Source: JBBDNV01 sp040877415
GTDB lineage: Bacteria > Planctomycetota > Planctomycetia > Pirellulales > PALSA-1355
Direction: 5' to 3'
DNA length: 43,864 nt
Assembly: GCA_040877415.1 (NCBI GenBank)
Contig: JBBDNV010000005.1
Location: 1 to 43,864 of the forward strand
Positions 25,511 to 33,900 of this stretch are shown here, in pieces; position 1 is the first letter of the stretch, and each line of letters starts with the position of its first letter. Under the pieces are notes generated by a model, which had not been told where the DNA came from, searched no databases, and worked only from the letters and a program-made list of their open reading frames with translations. The position numbers and the translations under genes are program-made.

Positions 25511-26587
25511 ATGAATTTGGAATCAAACGCGCCGGCGACGCTCGCCTGGAAGGGCGGCGCCGACGGACATCTCGCACTGATCGACCAGACCCTCCTGCCG
25601 CTGGAGTTGAAATACGTCGAGTGCCGCGACGTCGAGAGCGTGTGGCAGGCGATTCGCCAGCTTCGCGTGCGCGGGGCTCCGGCGATCGGCATCGCGGCGG
25701 CGTACGGCGTGTGCGTCGGAATGCAGCCGGCGGCGTTGGCCGATGAGGCGACGTTTTTCGCTCGGCTCGAGGAAGTGGCCGGCTACCTCGCCACCAGCCG
25801 ACCCACGGCCGTCAATCTGTTCTGGGCCTTGGACCGCATGAAATCGGTCGCGCACCGACTGCGCGGCAAAGCCGCGACGCGCGAAATCCTGGACGCCCTC
25901 GTGGCCGAAGCCCGCGCGATCGAAGACGAAGATCGCCGCATCTGCCGCCAGATCGGCCGTCACGGGGCCGCGCTGTTGGCCGACGGGCAGGGCGTGCTGA
26001 CGCATTGCAACGCGGGCGGGCTGGCCACGGCCGATTACGGTACGGCGCTGGCCGTGTTTTTCGCCGCCAGCGAAGCGGGCAAGCGGCTGCACGTCTATGC
26101 CGACGAGACACGCCCGCTGTTGCAAGGCGCGCGGCTGACGGCCTGGGAACTGCAGCAGCGGAATATCGACGTCACGCTGATTTGCGATTCGACGGCGGCC
26201 CAGGTGATGCGCGAAGGGCGCGTGCAGGCGGTCATCACCGGCGCCGATCGGATCGCGGCCAACGGCGACGCGGCCAACAAGATCGGCACGTACGGCGTGG
26301 CGCTTTTGGCGGCGGCCCACGACATTCCGTTTTACGTCGCCGCGCCCACCAGCACGTTCGATCTGTCGCTCGCCGACGGCAGGCTAATTCCGATCGAACA
26401 GCGCGACCCGAAGGAAATCACCCACGGCTTCGGCCGACAGACGGCGCCCGACGGCGTCAACGTCTACAACCCGGCGTTCGATGTCACTCCGGCGCGGCTG
26501 ATCAAGGCCATCATTTGCGAGCGCGGAGTCATCGAGCCGGTGACGAGGGAGCGGATCGCGGCGATCGTGGAGGGAGGGAAAGGATGA
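25511..26587 (+). CDS. mtnA: S-methyl-5-thioribose-1-phosphate isomerase
   Basis: MtnA converts 5-methylthioribose-1-phosphate to 5-methylthioribulose-1-phosphate in the methionine salvage pathway. The 358-aa length is normal. Diagnostic stretches are RVRGAPAIGIAAAYGV, TAVNLFWALDRM, VLTHCNAGGLATADYGTAL (catalytic Cys), VYADETRPLLQGARLTAWEL, VITGADRIAANGDAANKIG (catalytic Asp), FYVAAPTSTFD and the C-terminal VYNPAFDVTPARLI. It converges with the proline-oxidation gene, and its stop codon lies inside a heptamer repeat. No other salvage gene is adjacent. Confidence 0.97.
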   Translation: MNLESNAPATLAWKGGADGHLALIDQTLLPLELKYVECRDVESVWQAIRQLRVRGAPAIGIAAAYGVCVGMQPAALADEATFFARLEEVAGYLATSRPTAVNLFWALDRMKSVAHRLRGKAATREILDALVAEARAIEDEDRRICRQIGRHGAALLADGQGVLTHCNAGGLATADYGTALAVFFAASEAGKRLHVYADETRPLLQGARLTAWELQQRNIDVTLICDSTAAQVMREGRVQAVITGADRIAANGDAANKIGTYGVALLAAAHDIPFYVAAPTSTFDLSLADGRLIPIEQRDPKEITHGFGRQTAPDGVNVYNPAFDVTPARLIKAIICERGVIEPVTRERIAAIVEGGKG

Positions 26588-26650
26588 AGGATGAAGGATG
26601 AAGGATGAATAAGACGGGAAGGTCGATTGCCTTCAGCCTTCAGCCTTCAG
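26582..26650. repeat. Two facing heptamer tandem repeats at the convergent gene ends
   Basis: Four perfect GGATGAA units (26582-26609) and three perfect CCTTCAG units (26630-26650) lie 20 bases apart. The second, read on the minus strand as CTGAAGG, differs from the first repeat by one base per unit, so the two arrays can pair as an imperfect hairpin. The mtnA stop (26585-26587) and the stop of the opposite gene (26633-26635) both lie inside a repeat. It may act as a two-way terminator. Confidence 0.7.
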
Positions 26651-29600
26651 CCCTTCGCTTGTCGGCGCGAAGCCGCGGCGCATGGTGTTCTCGGTGATCG
26701 TGCGCGCGAGCACGAACTGCAGCAGGTAGTCGGGCCCGCCGGCCTTGGTGCCGATGCCCGAGAGGCGGAACCCGCCGAACGGCTGCCGGCCGACCAGCGC
26801 TCCGGTGATCCCCCGATTCAGATACAAGTTGCCGACGAGCAATTCGCGCCGGGCCCGCTCGAAATTCTCGGGGCTGCGCGAAAAGATGCCGCCAGTGAGC
26901 GCATAGTCGGTGCCGTTGAACAGACGAATCGCCTCGTCCAGATCGGCCGCGCGCAGCACCGAGAGCACCGGCCCAAAGATCTCTTCCTGCGCAAGCTGCC
27001 CGTCGGGCGGAACGTCCGCGAAAATGTGAGGGCCGACGTAAAACCCTTCGGCGGCAAGCGGCCCCACGTCGACGGCCAGAGCCTCGCGGCTGGTGCGGCG
27101 TCCGATTTCAATGTACTTGTTGATCCGTGCCAATGATTCGGCGTCGATCACGGCCGAGACGCTGGTGGCCGGATCTTCGGCCGGCCCGATTTTCAGGCTG
27201 CGGGTAGCCTCGACGAGCCGATTGAGAAAGGTGTCATAGACCGCCTCCAGGACGATGGCGCGCGAGCAGGCGGAGCATTTCTGACCCTGATAGCCGAACG
27301 CGCTTTTGACGACGCCCAACACGGCTTCGTCCAAATCGGCGTCTTCGTCGACGATGATCGCGTTCTTGCCCCCCATCTCGGCGATCACGTGCTTGACGAA
27401 TTTCAAGCGGCCCCGGGCCGAAACTTCCGCCGCCCGGGCGTTGATCGCCAGACCCACGGCGCGCGAGCCGGTAAACGCGATCGTTGCCACAAGCGGATGT
27501 TCGACCAGGGCAGCTCCGACCGTCTCGCCCGGCCCCGGCAAATAGTTGACCACTCCCGAAGGGATTTCGGCTTCGCGAAAGATGTCCATCAGCCTGGCGG
27601 CCACGACGCTCGACTGTTCGGCGGGTTTCATCACCACGGTGTTGCCGGTCGCCAGGGCGGCGGTCGTCATGCCGGTGAGAATCGCCAGGGGAAAATTCCA
27701 CGGCGCGATCACGGCGGTGACGCCGCGCGGAACGTATTCAAAACGGTTTTCTTCGCCCGGCACGTCGACGCCGTGCGGTTGGTCCATGGCGATCGCGCCG
27801 GCGGCGTAATACTCGCAAAAGTCGATCGCTTCGCACACGTCGGCGTCGGCTTCTCGCCACTCCTTGGCGCATTCGTGGACTTCCCACGCCGCGAGCTCGA
27901 AGCGCCGCTTCCGCATGATCTCGGCCGCGCGGCGCAAGTATTCCGCGCGTCGCTGGGCGCCCAGCTTCCACCATGCGGGCAAGGCCCGGTGGGCGGCTTC
28001 GACGGCGGCCTTTGCATCAGCGACGCCGGCGCTGGCGACCCGGCCAACCGAGCGGGCCTTGTGAGACGGGCAAACGGAATCGAACCATTGGGGCGTGATC
28101 ACTTCCCGGCCGTCGACGACCAGCGGGTATTCGCCGTCGAACGCGCACTCGACCCCCCGCAGCGCCTCGCGCATTGCCTTTCGATTGGCCTCGCGGGCGA
28201 AATCGGTTGGCGGCTCGTTGGGGTAGCTGGGGGCGAACTGCGAAGGCGCCGGCCGCCGCGCGGCGCGGCCGTCGGTCTGCGATTTTTGCTTCTGGGGATT
28301 CATAAGCAGTTTCTCCGCCGAAACGTTGTCGGCAAAACTGGCCCGCAAGAAAGAGTCATTCGACGTATTCTCCAACAGCCGCCGCACCAGATAGGCCATG
28401 CCGGGAATCAATTCGCCGTAAGGCATGTAAATCCGCAGCCTGTAGCCGAGATCCACCAGCGCCTGCTTTTGGGCATCGGCCATGCCGTACAGCATTTGCA
28501 GCTCAAAGCCGCTCTGCGGTATGCCCAACTGCCGGGCCACCGCCATGGCGTGCGCGAGCGACCGCAGGTTGTGGCTGCCCAGCGCGGGTCGCAGATGCTC
28601 GTGATTGAGCATGGTGAACCGCGTCAATTCTTCGAAGTTGACGTCCGTTTCCCACTTGTTCTGAAACACGGGGACGGGCCAGCCGGTGGCCTCGGCGAAC
28701 ACGGTTTCGTAATCCCAATAAGCCCCCTTGACCAGGCGAACCCAAATCGGCGTGCCGCGCGCGACGGCCCAATCGCATAGCGCGCGAAGATCGTCGGCCG
28801 CGTCCTTCAAATAGCACTGGATGACGATGCCCACGTCGCTCGTGCGGCGGAATTCGTCCTCCATCATGATCTCGCGAAAGATGGCCAGCGTCAGGTCCTT
28901 CGTGCGATACGACTCCATGTCGACGTTGATGAATGCTCGATGCTCGCGGGCAACCCGCAGCAGCGTGCGCAGCCGCGCGCCGGCGCGTCGGGCGGAGCCG
29001 GCCGGATCGATGGGGTCGAACTGGCTGTCGAGTGCCGACAACTTGACCGAAACATTGACGCGCGGAAGCTCCTCGAGGCTGGCGCGGTCGATTTGCGGCA
29101 CCTCGGGCCAGCGATTCGCCACGGGCGCGATGCCTTCGATCAGACCCACGTAGGCCCGCAAGTAGTTTCCGGCTTCCGGTTCGCTGGTCACCGCTTCGCC
29201 CAGCACGTCGAGCGTGAAGGCCCGGCGCAATTTGCGTTCGCGCATGGCGGCGGCGAGCACTTCGTTTCCGTTGGTGCCGGCGATGAACCGCCGGGCATGC
29301 CCCAGCGCGTTGCGCCGCGCGGCGATTGCCAGGGCCCGGCCGGCGATCGAATTGGGCGTGGCCACGGCCAGGCCCAATCGCACGGCGGAGGGAAGGTGCT
29401 GCCGCACGTCGTTAAAATATTCCTGCAGGTGACGCGTCACGGCTGAGCGGGTGGCGAGCATGGGCAGCACGTCGATGAACCGGAACATCTGCACCTTGAC
29501 CGACTCATCCTGCATGGCCCAGGCCATGATCCGGTCGTCCCACCAGCGTCGCTCCAGCACGCTGGCTCGAGAGTCGCCCAGATGATCGAACAGGTGGCGG

Positions 29601-29704
29601 CCGATTTCCCGCGTCGATTGTTCGATCTGGTCAAGTTGGCGATCGCTAAAGTCGCTCGTCACGGTAATCGCGGGAGCTTCGTGCTGGGGGAAATGCCGGG
29701 ACAT
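26633..29704 (-). CDS. putA: Bifunctional proline dehydrogenase / L-glutamate gamma-semialdehyde dehydrogenase
   Basis: This 1023-aa enzyme oxidises proline to glutamate in two steps. The FAD-dependent proline dehydrogenase barrel occupies about residues 130-470 (PRVNVSVKLSALDSQFDP, FINVDMESYRTKDLTL, WVRLVKGAYWDYE, FELQMLYGMAD, RLRIYMPYGE). The aldehyde dehydrogenase occupies about 520-1010 (VTAVIAPWNFPLAILTGMTT, IAFTGSRAVG, GYQGQKCSACSR with the catalytic Cys, EEIFGPVLSVLR, GRQPFGGFRLSGIGTKAGG). The N-terminal DNA-binding helix part of enterobacterial PutA is absent, so this is an enzyme, not a repressor. The start is ATG at 29704. Confidence 0.96.
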   Translation of the reverse strand: MSRHFPQHEAPAITVTSDFSDRQLDQIEQSTREIGRHLFDHLGDSRASVLERRWWDDRIMAWAMQDESVKVQMFRFIDVLPMLATRSAVTRHLQEYFNDVRQHLPSAVRLGLAVATPNSIAGRALAIAARRNALGHARRFIAGTNGNEVLAAAMRERKLRRAFTLDVLGEAVTSEPEAGNYLRAYVGLIEGIAPVANRWPEVPQIDRASLEELPRVNVSVKLSALDSQFDPIDPAGSARRAGARLRTLLRVAREHRAFINVDMESYRTKDLTLAIFREIMMEDEFRRTSDVGIVIQCYLKDAADDLRALCDWAVARGTPIWVRLVKGAYWDYETVFAEATGWPVPVFQNKWETDVNFEELTRFTMLNHEHLRPALGSHNLRSLAHAMAVARQLGIPQSGFELQMLYGMADAQKQALVDLGYRLRIYMPYGELIPGMAYLVRRLLENTSNDSFLRASFADNVSAEKLLMNPQKQKSQTDGRAARRPAPSQFAPSYPNEPPTDFAREANRKAMREALRGVECAFDGEYPLVVDGREVITPQWFDSVCPSHKARSVGRVASAGVADAKAAVEAAHRALPAWWKLGAQRRAEYLRRAAEIMRKRRFELAAWEVHECAKEWREADADVCEAIDFCEYYAAGAIAMDQPHGVDVPGEENRFEYVPRGVTAVIAPWNFPLAILTGMTTAALATGNTVVMKPAEQSSVVAARLMDIFREAEIPSGVVNYLPGPGETVGAALVEHPLVATIAFTGSRAVGLAINARAAEVSARGRLKFVKHVIAEMGGKNAIIVDEDADLDEAVLGVVKSAFGYQGQKCSACSRAIVLEAVYDTFLNRLVEATRSLKIGPAEDPATSVSAVIDAESLARINKYIEIGRRTSREALAVDVGPLAAEGFYVGPHIFADVPPDGQLAQEEIFGPVLSVLRAADLDEAIRLFNGTDYALTGGIFSRSPENFERARRELLVGNLYLNRGITGALVGRQPFGGFRLSGIGTKAGGPDYLLQFVLARTITENTMRRGFAPTSEGLKAEG

Positions 29705-29819
29705 CCAAAGCCAAGCAATTCTACGCCGCGAACGCCCATTTGGCGACGCACCGCCTGGGCGGTCTTAACAGGGTGTTGCTGGGGGCAGCCCGAAGACGCC
29801 GAATCGCAAGGGGCGCGAG

Positions 29820-30317
29820 CTACGTCGACTTCCTGGCTTTTCTTGTTGACTTTTTCAGGGGTGGTGTAGCCAAAAGCGGAAGCAGAATTGGAGGCAAACC
29901 CATTCGGCTAATGAGTGATTGCATCACCTCCCGGAAGTATGGCCACGAATGCAGCATACACAGTTGCGTCATCACTGGCAGAAACTTTTTTTTCGCCGCC
30001 GCGTCATCTGGTCCGGAGACATCGTACATAAGCTGGAACGTCACGGCGACGAAAACGGCTGGGTCGTCCTTCGAAGTGCCGTCGTACCATGCGGAAAATG
30101 TAACCGTGGGTCGAGCAATGAAGTGAGGCTCTTGCTTATCTGAACGCTCACCAACTTCAACTTGCACATGAATTGCGCTGTTCGTGGGAATCGAGTCGCT
30201 GATTGCTTGGCGTGCCTTGCAGTCCACAAGTCGAATATCGGAAAAACGAAGCGGCAGTTGCGGCTGATTCTTGGCTGCCACCGCGCGCTTTTTCATCCGT
30301 GGCTTCTTAGTTGACAT
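29820..30317 (-). CDS. SecB-like chaperone of a toxin-antitoxin-chaperone (TAC) module
   Basis: This 165-aa protein has the SecB fold pattern: an N-terminal strand (LPLRFSDIRLVDCKA), a strand pair (HFIARPTVTFSAWYD, PAVFVAVTFQLMYDV) and a C-terminal HSWPYFREVMQSLISRMG with LPPILLPLL. The last part matches SecB's conserved FPYAR...ASL..RG.FP.L.L.P region. SecB is typically 150-180 aa. Its position as the third gene after HigB- and HigA-like genes, with ATG at 30317 overlapping the antitoxin end by 11 bases, is the TAC layout known from Mycobacterium tuberculosis. There a SecB-like chaperone protects the antitoxin. The tail is Lys/Arg-rich (KKSTRKARKST). GC content is below that of the neighbours. 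A general export SecB is less likely because of the context. Confidence 0.75.
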   Translation of the reverse strand: MSTKKPRMKKRAVAAKNQPQLPLRFSDIRLVDCKARQAISDSIPTNSAIHVQVEVGERSDKQEPHFIARPTVTFSAWYDGTSKDDPAVFVAVTFQLMYDVSGPDDAAAKKKFLPVMTQLCMLHSWPYFREVMQSLISRMGLPPILLPLLATPPLKKSTRKARKST

Positions 30318-30765
30318 CCGCAATGCTCGTTAGCGCGACATTATCGAAACGAGGCACCACACCTTCGATTGCAAGAACACCTGGCCAGCCTTCACCGGGA
30401 GACTTGCTGCCCCAGGGCACTTTCGTCGTGATGTCAAATGCAACCCTGGCAGTCTCTCCGGTGACGACGGGCTGCGCGTTTGCGGGAAACGTAAAGCCAG
30501 TTTCAAACTGTGCCCCAAGGACGGCAAAAACGTATGCCACTGTGCGGATAGTTTTGTTGTTCTCCCCATCCAAAAGCTGCGTTACCCAACCCTTTGAGCG
30601 ATTCAGTAGGACGGCCAATTCCGACCGACTCACCCCCTTGGCATCCATCGCCTCTTCGAGCTGCTTCGTAACTCGTACAATGGCACGTTCCGTAAGAAGC
30701 CGGTGACGGCCCTCTTTTGTGCTTTTTAGCCGATCAATTAAGCTGATTTCGCATGTGCCTTCCAT
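30307..30765 (-). CDS. HigA-like XRE antitoxin with C-terminal extension (TAC module)
   Basis: This 152-aa protein has a helix-turn-helix domain at about residues 30-85: VTKQLEEAMDAKGVSRSELAVLLNR, SKGWVTQLLDGE and TIRTVAYVFAVLGA. It would bind the palindrome upstream of the operon. A C-terminal extension of about 65 residues follows, with hydrophobic and aromatic residues (VPWGSKSPGEGWPGVLAIEG). In TAC antitoxins such an extension is the chaperone addiction domain (ChAD), which makes the antitoxin unstable unless a SecB-like chaperone binds it. That reading is inference from position and length. The start at 30765 has AAGGA nine bases upstream, inside the toxin gene's end; the toxin stop is six bases before it. 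Confidence 0.75.
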   Translation of the reverse strand: MEGTCEISLIDRLKSTKEGRHRLLTERAIVRVTKQLEEAMDAKGVSRSELAVLLNRSKGWVTQLLDGENNKTIRTVAYVFAVLGAQFETGFTFPANAQPVVTGETARVAFDITTKVPWGSKSPGEGWPGVLAIEGVVPRFDNVALTSIADVN

Positions 30766-30771
30766 TGAACT

Positions 30772-31212
30772 TTATCCTTGCAAAAGGGCCTTCCTTTGGC
30801 GATATTCATCCCTCAATCTGTCGGCTCTTTCCACTTGCTCCGGTGGCCATGCCCCCAATTTCTTCTTGGCGCCAGGCTTGAAGAACCCATGAGTGATAAC
30901 CCAGCACATGCCATCGCGGAAACACGGAAAGCGAATCTGCCTCCCTCTGATCTCAAAACAGCAAGCGATAAGCGTCGCTGCCTCGTTGCGGAATCTTTTC
31001 GGTGGCAGGCGCCCCTCGTCAGCAAGCTCCTGGAACCACACAAGACACCGATCGCGCGCAGAGGTTACCGGAAACGTGCCGATTATGAGTTGGTCAAGTT
31101 CTTTGTCCAGAAAATCGCGCGTCCAATTCTTACCGTTGGCGCAGATTACCGCGCGCACTTCACCCCAACGCCCACTAGCTATCAATTCGGTAACTGGGTG
31201 GCTGAAAACCAT
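30772..31212 (-). CDS. HigB/RelE-type toxin (TAC module)
   Basis: This 146-aa protein shows the Gp49-like/HigB pattern at its C-terminal half: a helix KRFRNEAATLIACCFEIRG, then strands RQIRFPCFRDGMCWVITHGF followed by FKPGAKKKLGAWPPEQVERAD and a basic helix RLRDEYRQRK. HigB toxins are ribosome-dependent or free mRNA nucleases. The N-terminal 45 residues (ELIASGRWGEVRAVI, NWTRDFLDKELDQL) make it longer than most HigB proteins (about 90-125 aa). The ATG at 31212 lies only about five bases past the -10 element, which suggests a leaderless message. It is the first gene of the operon, as in other HigBA-SecB modules. Confidence 0.7.
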   Translation of the reverse strand: MVFSHPVTELIASGRWGEVRAVICANGKNWTRDFLDKELDQLIIGTFPVTSARDRCLVWFQELADEGRLPPKRFRNEAATLIACCFEIRGRQIRFPCFRDGMCWVITHGFFKPGAKKKLGAWPPEQVERADRLRDEYRQRKALLQG

Positions 31213-31216
31213 AGAA

Positions 31217-31245
31217 AGTTTAGGTAAAGCTAAACTGTTTGTCAA
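31217..31245 (-). promoter_or_regulatory. TAC promoter with palindromic operator
   Basis: On the minus strand TTGACA (31240-31245, 6/6) and TAAACT (31217-31222, 4/6) are separated by exactly 17 bases. The inverted repeat GTTTAG-GTAAAG-CTAAAC (31218-31235) covers most of the spacer and the -10. This is the layout expected for autorepression by the HigA-like antitoxin. The toxin ATG (31212) begins five bases after the -10. Confidence 0.7.
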
Positions 31246-31470
31246 ATCGTTTTTCGTTGCCAACCCCCAGCGAACGCAGGCCACCTATCCTGTGTCGGGC
31301 ATTTTATGAATGCAACCGGTTTTTTGTGAAGGTTTGTCGCTCCCCGCGTCTTGGCGGCGCAGGGGCCTTATACGCCTCAGTAGGGACGGGCATGCGCCGG
31401 TTGGGTTCTGTGGCGCGCTGGTCGCCGGCTGGTTAGAATTGCTCTGTATTGCGAATGTGAGGAACGTGCA

Positions 31471-32610
31471 ATGTCTCGTCGCCATCGATTCGTTGTCCTG
31501 GGCTTCGGATGCTGCTTGCAGGTGATCGCGGCGGTGGCCTGGCACCCGGCGATTGCCGGCGATGCGCGCCGCCAGCAGATCGGCCACGCGATTGCAGCCG
31601 CCATGGAAGAGCACGGTGTGCCGGGCGCGAGCCTGGCGATCGTCAACCATGGCAACATCGACTGGGCCGAAGGTTACGGCCGCCTTGCCGCCACTGGCGA
31701 CGACATGGTTACGTCGGAAACGCTCTTTCAAGCGGCTTCGATCTCCAAGCCGGTCACCGCGGCGGGGGCACTGTCTCTGGTCGAAGTGGGCAAGCTCGAC
31801 CTGGACGCCAAGGTCAACGACTTGTTGAAGTCGTGGAAAATACCGGACAACGCAACCACAAAAGAGCACCCGATCAAGCTGCGGCACCTGCTCAGTCATA
31901 CGGCCGGGCTGACGGTGCACGGATTCCCCGGCTATGCGCAGGACGCCAGTCGGCCGAGCCTGCTCGAGATTCTCGACGGCAAGGAGCCGGCCAATACGCG
32001 GGCCATTCAACCGCATCTCAAGCCCGGTTACAGGTTTCTCTATTCCGGCGGCGGATACTGCGTGCTCCAGCAATTGCTGTTGGACACCACCGAATCGCCG
32101 TTCCCCCAGTTCATGCAAACGAGGGTCCTCGCTCCGCTGGGCATGTCGCACAGCACGTACGAGCAGCCGCTCCCCCAGACGCGCGCGGGGCAATCCGCCA
32201 AGGGACATCGCGAAAAGAAGGCGGTCATTCTCGGCGGGTGCAACGTTTATCCGGAAATGGCCGCCGCCGGATTGTGGACCACGCCCGGCGATTTGGCCAC
32301 CTTCGCGATCGACTTGTCCAAGAGCTTCACCGGCAAAGGGGGCAAGCTGCTCTCGCAGAACACGGTCCGTCAGATGCTTACGGCGGAAAAAGGCACCTAC
32401 GGTCTCGGTCTCGCGGTCCGCGGCGAAGGCGAGGCCCTGGCGTTCAGCCACGGCGGAGCGAACGAAGGCTATCGCTGCCTCATGATCGCTTATCCCGCCA
32501 CGGGCCAGGGTCTGGCGATCATGACCAACAGCGACACGGGCGGCGCCATGTTTAACGACGTGGTCAAACTGGTCGGCGAGTTGTACCAGTGGCCGAAATC
32601 GAAACCGTAG
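31471..32610 (+). CDS. Secreted serine hydrolase, beta-lactamase / class C family
   Basis: A 379-aa member of the class C beta-lactamase / penicillin-binding-protein-like family. A signal peptide spans about residues 1-29 (VVLGFGCCLQVIAAVAWHPAIAG). Catalytic motifs are S90-I-S-K93 (SxxK), Y191-S-G (replacing YxN) and H326-G-G (replacing KTG). LRHLLSHTAGL, LAPLGMSHS and AAAGLWTTPGDLATF are the other usual blocks. Such enzymes in non-pathogens are mostly peptidases or esterases, not antibiotic-resistance enzymes. The start at 31471 has GAGGAA eight bases upstream. It is divergent from the TAC operon; the 225 bases between contain a TAGAAT -10-like element near 31434. Confidence 0.88.
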   Translation: MSRRHRFVVLGFGCCLQVIAAVAWHPAIAGDARRQQIGHAIAAAMEEHGVPGASLAIVNHGNIDWAEGYGRLAATGDDMVTSETLFQAASISKPVTAAGALSLVEVGKLDLDAKVNDLLKSWKIPDNATTKEHPIKLRHLLSHTAGLTVHGFPGYAQDASRPSLLEILDGKEPANTRAIQPHLKPGYRFLYSGGGYCVLQQLLLDTTESPFPQFMQTRVLAPLGMSHSTYEQPLPQTRAGQSAKGHREKKAVILGGCNVYPEMAAAGLWTTPGDLATFAIDLSKSFTGKGGKLLSQNTVRQMLTAEKGTYGLGLAVRGEGEALAFSHGGANEGYRCLMIAYPATGQGLAIMTNSDTGGAMFNDVVKLVGELYQWPKSKP

Positions 32611-32667
32611 GGTGCCAATTGGGGTGCAAAGCTCACGCGCGGCGTGAGCATGGCATCCAAATTCCCG

Positions 32668-33900
32668 CTATCGCGGGGTGTCGGCCACGACGCGGCCTTC
32701 GATGATGCAGCCGACGCAGTGGGTGGTGTACTCGAACGGATCGCCGTCGTAGAGGGCGAGGTCGCCGTCCTTGCCCAATTCCAGCGAGCCGACGCGGTTG
32801 TCGATCCCCAGGATCTTGGCCGCGTCGATCGTGATCGTGCGCAGCGCCTGATCGAACGTAAGCCCGTTGGCAGCGGCCAGCGCCGCTTCGAACAGCACGA
32901 CGCGGGTTTTGGGCACGTACGACTCGTAGCCACTTTGCAGGGCCACGGGAATCCCGGCCGCGACGAGTTTGGAGGCGGTCGCGTAACTCAGGTTCTCCCG
33001 CTCGCCAAAGGACCGCTGCATCGGCGGATGGATGATGACGGGCACGCCGGCCGCCTTGATGTCGTCGACCAACAGGTACGACTCGCAGGCCCCGTCGAGC
33101 CAGATATGAATGTCGAATTCCTTGGCCAATCGCAGGGCGCTGGCGATGTCGCGAGCCCGGTCGACGGTAATCAACAGCGGCTGTTCGTGGGCGAGCACCC
33201 GCGAGAGCGTTTCGAGCCGCAGGTCGCGCGGGGGCGGTTCGCCTTTGTCGCCGGCTTCGGCGGCGCGGCGCTTCTTTTCCTGATACTCGCGGGCTTTGAT
33301 CAACTGCTCGCGCAACATGGCCATGCTTTTGCCGCGCGTGCCGGGCGATTTTCCCGCCTCTTTTTGCGCGGCGGTGGTCAGTGTGGCGGCCACCGCTTTC
33401 GATTCCACAATCACGGCGTCGGCCACGGTGTTGCCGGTCGTCTTGGCGATGAGCGTCTGGCCGGAAATCAATTCGCCCGGCGCGTGGCCGGCGTGAATCG
33501 TTGTGACGCCGAAACCGCGAACCCATTCGATCAGGTCGTCGCCGGCGTTGTAGGCGTCGATCGCCCGCAGCTCGGGCTGGAGCGGCGAGGAGTGTTCCAG
33601 TTGATCCTGGTCGTGCTTGTAGTTGAGGATGCCCGAAAAGCCGACGGTCGTGTGGGCATCGATCAGTCCGGGCGTCACGACGTTTGCTTCGAGGGTTTTG
33701 AAACCCTTGGGCACGGCGATCTGGTCGGCGCGGCCGAGGGCGGTGATCTTGCCGTCTTGAATGACGACGATGCCGTCTTGGATCGGGGTGCCGGCCATGG
33801 TATGGATCGTCTTGCCGCGCACGGCCACTTGGGCCGATGCCGTGTTGCAGGCGGCCAGGCAGACGATCACAAGGAAGGAGGCTTTTGCGTGACGGCTCAT
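32668..33900 (-). CDS. Amidohydrolase homologue with degenerate metal site (pair 1, second gene)
   Basis: A 410-aa amidohydrolase-fold protein with a signal sequence that may be a lipobox (CLAAC, Cys18). The family frame is clear: GKTIHTMAGTPIQDGIVVIQDGKI, VVTPGLIDAHTTVGFSG, TLIAKTTGN, ALRTITIDAAKILGIDNRVG and SLELGKDGDLALYDGDPFEY. The metal motif H-x-H is H-T-T. Positions that carry His and Asp in the upstream partner read ITVDRARD, WLDGACES and LQSGYES. Zinc-dependent hydrolysis is therefore unlikely, and it may be a binding or assembly partner of the active gene before it. Its ATG (33898-33900) overlaps the previous stop as ATGA, with GGGAGG upstream, so the two are translationally coupled. 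The frame is open much farther upstream, but only as a shadow of the first gene. Confidence 0.85.
   Translation of the reverse strand: MSRHAKASFLVIVCLAACNTASAQVAVRGKTIHTMAGTPIQDGIVVIQDGKITALGRADQIAVPKGFKTLEANVVTPGLIDAHTTVGFSGILNYKHDQDQLEHSSPLQPELRAIDAYNAGDDLIEWVRGFGVTTIHAGHAPGELISGQTLIAKTTGNTVADAVIVESKAVAATLTTAAQKEAGKSPGTRGKSMAMLREQLIKAREYQEKKRRAAEAGDKGEPPPRDLRLETLSRVLAHEQPLLITVDRARDIASALRLAKEFDIHIWLDGACESYLLVDDIKAAGVPVIIHPPMQRSFGERENLSYATASKLVAAGIPVALQSGYESYVPKTRVVLFEAALAAANGLTFDQALRTITIDAAKILGIDNRVGSLELGKDGDLALYDGDPFEYTTHCVGCIIEGRVVADTPR

Noticed and set aside
29820..30317. General protein-export SecB
   Set aside because: The overlap with an antitoxin gene, position third in a toxin-antitoxin operon and lower GC fit a TAC chaperone better; the general role cannot be fully excluded.
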